A stretch of 21,548 nt of DNA from assembly GCA_030374735.1 (NCBI GenBank), contig JASCIV010000391.1, positions 1-21,548 on the forward strand, given 5' to 3'. The DNA comes from Gracilaria caudata (taxonomy: Eukaryota > Rhodophyta > Florideophyceae > Gracilariales > Gracilariaceae). Made by a program: the position numbers and the translations under genes. Below, piece after piece: positions 18,566 to 21,548 of this stretch; position 1 is the stretch's first letter; each line of letters begins with the position of its first letter. The notes under the pieces are model-generated. The model saw only the letters and a list, made by a program, of their open reading frames with translations. It was not told where the DNA came from and made no database searches.

Positions 18566-18710
18566 GAGACGGGAACGAATTTTTTGAGGGATACCGTTCT
18601 AGCCTCAGCTTCCCTCTGATCACATTTTTGTTAGTCAAACAAGGGTTTACGACGGAAAGAGCGGGAAATAGAGTTCGCCAAAAGTATCGTCATAAGCACT
18701 AAAACAAAGA

Positions 18711-18716
18711 AATAAA
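18711..18716 (+). promoter_or_regulatory. Poly(A) signal of the Gly-rich gene
   Basis: AATAAA, 146 bp after the stop codon at 18563-18565, in an A-rich context. Confidence 0.55.
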
Positions 18717-18719
18717 AAC

Positions 18720-19470
18720 TATCCGGGTAATGAAGTCTGACGATCTCCATGTGGAGAGGAAGGTCGGCGGTGTATATGAGCCATAGATTAAGCTACACGC
18801 TAGTTACTATCTCTGGACATCGTGAGCTAGGAGCTGATCATGATGAGGAAGCTTGATTCGGCTCGCAGGTCTTCGTTGACTGCTTCGTGCACGGAGCCTA
18901 TCAAACGCACCAAGTATACGGCGTTGTGCTCATCGAATAACGTTAAGTGCTTACCATTCGGTTTTGATGTACATGGAAGCATCGGGGCGTCCACAAGACA
19001 CTTCTGGCGCCCTCTCGCTGAGTACGTCAATGGCGTGCGAGGCACCATCCCCACTACAGAGTACCATACGATAGTATTAGGCTTAAACCAGACCGTATTA
19101 CAGCTCACAGCGCTAGCAGTGAATCGCTGCCGCCTCATGCTCTCTGCGGGAGCAAACGTTGCCCCCGCTGAGTGGCGCACTCTCTCCCCCCAAAAATAAA
19201 GTTCTTGTTCGTTCGTGCACCATAGCTGAAAGTGGTCAAAGAGATGAGCGCTATCGTTTTCAAAATATCCCTAACAATACCAGCACGCCAACATTTGGCT
19301 TGCGCACTGCATTCCTGGCACCCTGAAAATGCCGCCCACGTCATGGAGTCAGCGCCGGAACTCCAGAGCTGATGCAAAGTGGAAGAAGACACATCGCTCT
19401 CTGTCATTTGCTCACGTTGTTTCTTTGTTAACACTAGTCAGTGACCGTTACAGCGCCTTAAGCTCGGTGA
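18720..19470. other. Uncertain region, possible LTR tail
   Basis: Overlapping frames of similar length occupy both strands (18840-19199 plus, ATG-started; 18827-19180 minus), so neither is convincing. The plus strand ends in CCCCCCAAAAATAAAG followed by GTTCTTGTTCGTTCGTGCA, with AATAAA at 19195-19200. That resembles the poly(A) signal and R/U5 tail of a retroelement LTR. No second copy is in the window, and no primer-binding site is recognised after it. Confidence 0.3.
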
Positions 19471-19476
19471 GATGAG

Positions 19477-19706
19477 ATTGGCATTTGTCTTAGCCGCTCA
19501 GGTTTCCCCACCAATGGGAAACCTTGTCGCAACAACAATGCTTTTCCAATCACCGTACGGCAACGGTAAACATGGACGAGGGAAACCAACAATGGTCTGC
19601 CAATCCACATGCGGCAACAGCAACTTCACTCACCTATGGGAGGAGGGCCGAACAGCCAATCATTTCGCTTCACGTCAATCCTGCAATCTCGTGGTATGCC
19701 TTATAA
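19477..19706 (+). promoter_or_regulatory. Promoter with five CCAAT boxes and a TATA box
   Basis: CCAAT boxes lie at 19477-19481 (inverted), 19511, 19546, 19600 and 19656, with TATAAG at 19701-19706. A diverged direct repeat underlies part of this: GGGAAACC at 19516 and 19580, each followed by AACAATG, CCAATC and CGGCAAC. AGGTTTCCC (19500-19508) also forms an inverted pair with GGGAAACCT (19516-19524). Confidence 0.65.
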
Positions 19707-19757
19707 GCAAGTAGTATCGACGGGCACCTGACTTTTGCTCCTCCAGCTTCCACGACA

Positions 19758-19826
19758 ATGGCCATTTCGGCGTCGGCTTTCGCCGCCGAAGTTCACGCTC
19801 CTATCGTCGCCGAGCGTAGATATTAA
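19758..19826 (+). CDS. 22-aa ORF downstream of the CCAAT/TATA promoter
   Basis: The first ATG (19758) lies 57 bp after the TATA box and opens a frame of 22 codons, MAISASAFAAEVHAPIVAER and two more residues, ending TAA 19824-19826. Either a truncated gene with a surviving promoter, a short peptide gene, or the first exon of a spliced gene; no GT donor of good quality is seen inside. Confidence rests on the promoter, not the peptide. Confidence 0.3.
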   Translation: MAISASAFAAEVHAPIVAERRY

Positions 19827-19991
19827 GCTTCGAATTTCTATTTGAGCGAGACGACGGAGTCCCACTCTAGATGATGGACCTGTTAACTTGGCTGCCGTCT
19901 CACCAAAACATGGAATCATGAACGCGGGGCCAAAAATTTGTTTTGACTACCTTCTGGTTCTCCTGCGAGCAAGAAGTCATTTTTGATGGCT

Positions 19992-20240
19992 TCATGGTAG
20001 TTGGAGATTGATGAGATCGACAACGTCAGCGCTAGATAATTCACCATATACCTCCAATCCGGCCATGAGGGCATGTGCCGTCGCTCCTCCTGCGATTGGA
20101 ATCAATTTCAGCGCTATGGCTATCAAGTTGCCGTACAACTGCTGCTGACGATAGGCTTCACACGAAGCTTGAAGGTCGTCTAGAGAGGACGCCAGAGGCA
20201 GAAGGCGTTTAAAAGGCGTAATACATGCCTTCTTCAACAC
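19992..20240 (-). CDS. Probable terminal exon of an unrecognised gene
   Basis: A minus-strand frame ending TGA at 19994-19992 and open upstream beyond 20240 to a TAA near 20340, with no ATG in the open part before the internal ALMAGLEVYGEL. The sequence is protein-like: a helical stretch (LASSLDDLQASCEAYRQQQL), then a Gly/Ala-rich hydrophobic segment (LIAIALKLIPIAGGATAHAL), then an acidic end. The lack of a start and an AG acceptor-like site near 20250 suggest it is the 3' exon of a spliced gene. No family is recognised. Confidence 0.3.
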   Translation of the reverse strand: MLKKACITPFKRLLPLASSLDDLQASCEAYRQQQLYGNLIAIALKLIPIAGGATAHALMAGLEVYGELSSADVVDLINLQLP

Positions 20241-20981
20241 AAACAGACTGCATGACGTGTATGCCTTGAATGAATGAGGTTGAGTTGTTGAGCTCTGCGA
20301 AGGTACTTGAACACATGGAGCTTGTGCAAACTCGCATTACACTGTCGTTGGGTGCACGTGGGTACGACTAAAGGTACATGTAAGAAGGTACACAACACGT
20401 GTACGTCGCTAATCAGCTCGGCGCCGAGTGGCATCGCGATGACCAGCCACCTGCGCTGAGCCGTATGACGCCTTGTTTTATCTCAGAGCAACAGTGCTCC
20501 TTCTTGGCCTCATCAATATGAAGCCGAAAGCATTGAAATCTGGCGTGTCCGCACGCCATCATGATGTGCCAGAAGAAGAGTTGAATGAAGGTGAAACTCA
20601 GCCACCCGCATTACAGCGAAGATGTGCCAAAAATACGCAACATGGGGAGCCAGCATTGCTGTCGTTCTAAAAATGTGCCAAAAATCGTTGCATACACAAA
20701 TACACGAACAGGAGTGGTTGCTGCGAGCAGCCACACTTGTGACCCCTTGGAGCCACACCAGTGGCTCACATTGGCAGCTCTGCTTCACGTCGACAACATC
20801 ACCCCTTTTCTCTTGTTCATCAGCCATTAACCACAGTAAAATGGTATATGCGAATCGTATTCACGCATTCGAGCGTGTGTGTGAGGCATCAAACGGTGCC
20901 ATAAAGCGTGCCGTCGTGTGCGCCATTTGAACTGCCAGTTTCAAAACCGCCCCAGCGCATTGACTCGCTAGCACACACACC
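20241..20981. other. Interval upstream of the ankyrin gene
   Basis: No firm gene. A minus-strand ATG frame (20827-20513, 104 codons, Cys-rich middle) diverges from the ankyrin gene with a 154-bp gap. It overlaps plus-strand frames of similar length, so it is unproven. The motif ATGTGCCAAAAAT occurs twice directly (20622 and 20673), with a partial third copy near 20565. No TATA or CCAAT box is evident for the ankyrin gene. Confidence 0.35.
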
Positions 20982-21548
20982 ATGGACGACGCTAAGCAGT
21001 TACGCCACGCCGCCGAACACGGCGATCTACCACGGGTACGTCAGCTGCTGCAGTGTGGTATCGACGTGCACAGCGCCGATATCGACGGCAAGAATGCATT
21101 GCACTTTGCCGCTGAAAATGGACACGCCGACATTGTCAACGAGCTGCTGCAGAACGGCATCCAAGTGCGCAGCGTGGACAACAACTGCTGGAGTGCGTTG
21201 CATTTCGCCGCGGACATGGGACACATCGATATCGTCAAAGATCTGCTGCAGCGTGGTGTTGACGTGCACAGCGTCGACAACTACCGTCGCAATGCATTGC
21301 ATCATGCTGCTGCCAATGGATACGTTCATCTTGCGATTGAGCTGGTGCTGCGCGGAATCAACGTGCACAGCGTCGATAACGCCGGTAAGAATGCTTTGCA
21401 TTTTGCCGCTAGGAACGGACACAACGACACCGTGAAGCAGCTGTTGCAGTGCGGCATCGACTTGCACAGCGTCGACAACCACGGTAAGAATGCTTTGGAT
21501 CTGGCCGCTTGGAACGGACACAACGACACCGTGAAGCAGCTGCTGCAG
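20982..21548 (+). CDS. Ankyrin-repeat protein, 3' end outside window
   Basis: 189 codons from ATG 20982 in an ideal Kozak context (CACCATGG) to the window edge, no stop. After a capping repeat (KQLRHAAEHGDLPRVRQLLQ) come five 33-residue ankyrin repeats with the consensus DN.GKNALHFAA.NGH.D.V..LLQ.G..VHSV; the last is cut by the edge. Ankyrin repeats stack as helix pairs and bind partner proteins, so an adaptor role is likely. No signal peptide is seen, so it is probably cytosolic or nuclear. The last two repeats share long near-identical DNA (GGACACAACGACACCGTGAA in both), a sign of recent repeat duplication. Long antisense frames over this gene are shadows of the repeat. Confidence 0.85.
   Translation, partial: MDDAKQLRHAAEHGDLPRVRQLLQCGIDVHSADIDGKNALHFAAENGHADIVNELLQNGIQVRSVDNNCWSALHFAADMGHIDIVKDLLQRGVDVHSVDNYRRNALHHAAANGYVHLAIELVLRGINVHSVDNAGKNALHFAARNGHNDTVKQLLQCGIDLHSVDNHGKNALDLAAWNGHNDTVKQLLQ

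Noticed and set aside
21027..21521. 164-codon minus-strand frame over the ankyrin gene
   Set aside because: It is the antisense shadow of the 99-bp ankyrin repeat period; it also lacks its own promoter.

Overview
The window looks eukaryotic and nuclear. Coding density is low. Several starts lie downstream of TATA boxes (TATAAAA at 3195, 11064 and 18001; TATAAG at 19701), often with CCAAT boxes further upstream. GT-AG intron candidates and AATAAA signals are visible, and at least three genes encode secretory signal peptides. There are no operons or Shine-Dalgarno-driven gene clusters. The mix of nearly intron-free small secreted genes, ankyrin repeats, a hAT DNA transposon and a Gag-type retroelement would fit a red alga or another protist or fungus-like eukaryote. 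I cannot fix the taxon from sequence alone.

Layout: (1) 1-533, minus strand: 5' part of a secreted metallo-beta-lactamase-fold hydrolase, cut by the window edge. (2) 540-3160: no convincing gene, a few perfect hairpins. (3) 3165-4775: a CCAAT/TATA promoter followed by two diverged copies of a ~210 bp unit in inverted orientation. They flank ~930 bp and share a conserved short reading frame. (4) 6143-8700: remains of an LTR-type retroelement. It holds a 561-codon Gag-like ORF with a probable frameshift near its end, no pol, then an eight-fold TTTACAACC-type array, a polypurine tract, a TATA box and a perfect 20-bp palindrome. (5) 9100-10160: degenerate or uncertain coding traces. (6) 11064-11825: TATA-driven gene for a 214-aa secreted six-cysteine protein. 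(7) 12260-12828, minus strand: a possible two-exon gene for an 87-aa acidic protein.

(8) 13230-16077: a complete hAT-superfamily transposon of 2848 bp with terminal inverted repeats, subterminal GTAGTC/GACTAC arrays and a 755-codon transposase frame. The frame is interrupted only by two in-frame stops, one inside the BED zinc finger. (9) 16080-17100: AT-rich island with a terminator-like hairpin. (10) 17589-18716: a promoter with three perfect 23-bp tandem repeats, a 105-bp imperfect palindrome carrying divergent CCAAT boxes and a TATA box, driving a secreted Gly-rich protein. (11) 18840-19200: possible LTR tail. (12) 19477-19826: five CCAAT boxes plus TATA leading only to a 22-codon ORF. (13) 19992-20240, minus strand: a likely terminal exon. 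(14) 20982 to the end: an ankyrin-repeat protein that runs off the window.

The genes do not form a pathway. This is a gene-poor, transposon-rich region holding a few small secreted or repeat-protein genes. The most interesting items are the hAT element with nonsense codons but an otherwise unbroken frame, the inverted pair with third-position-biased divergence, and the repeat-rich promoter architectures.
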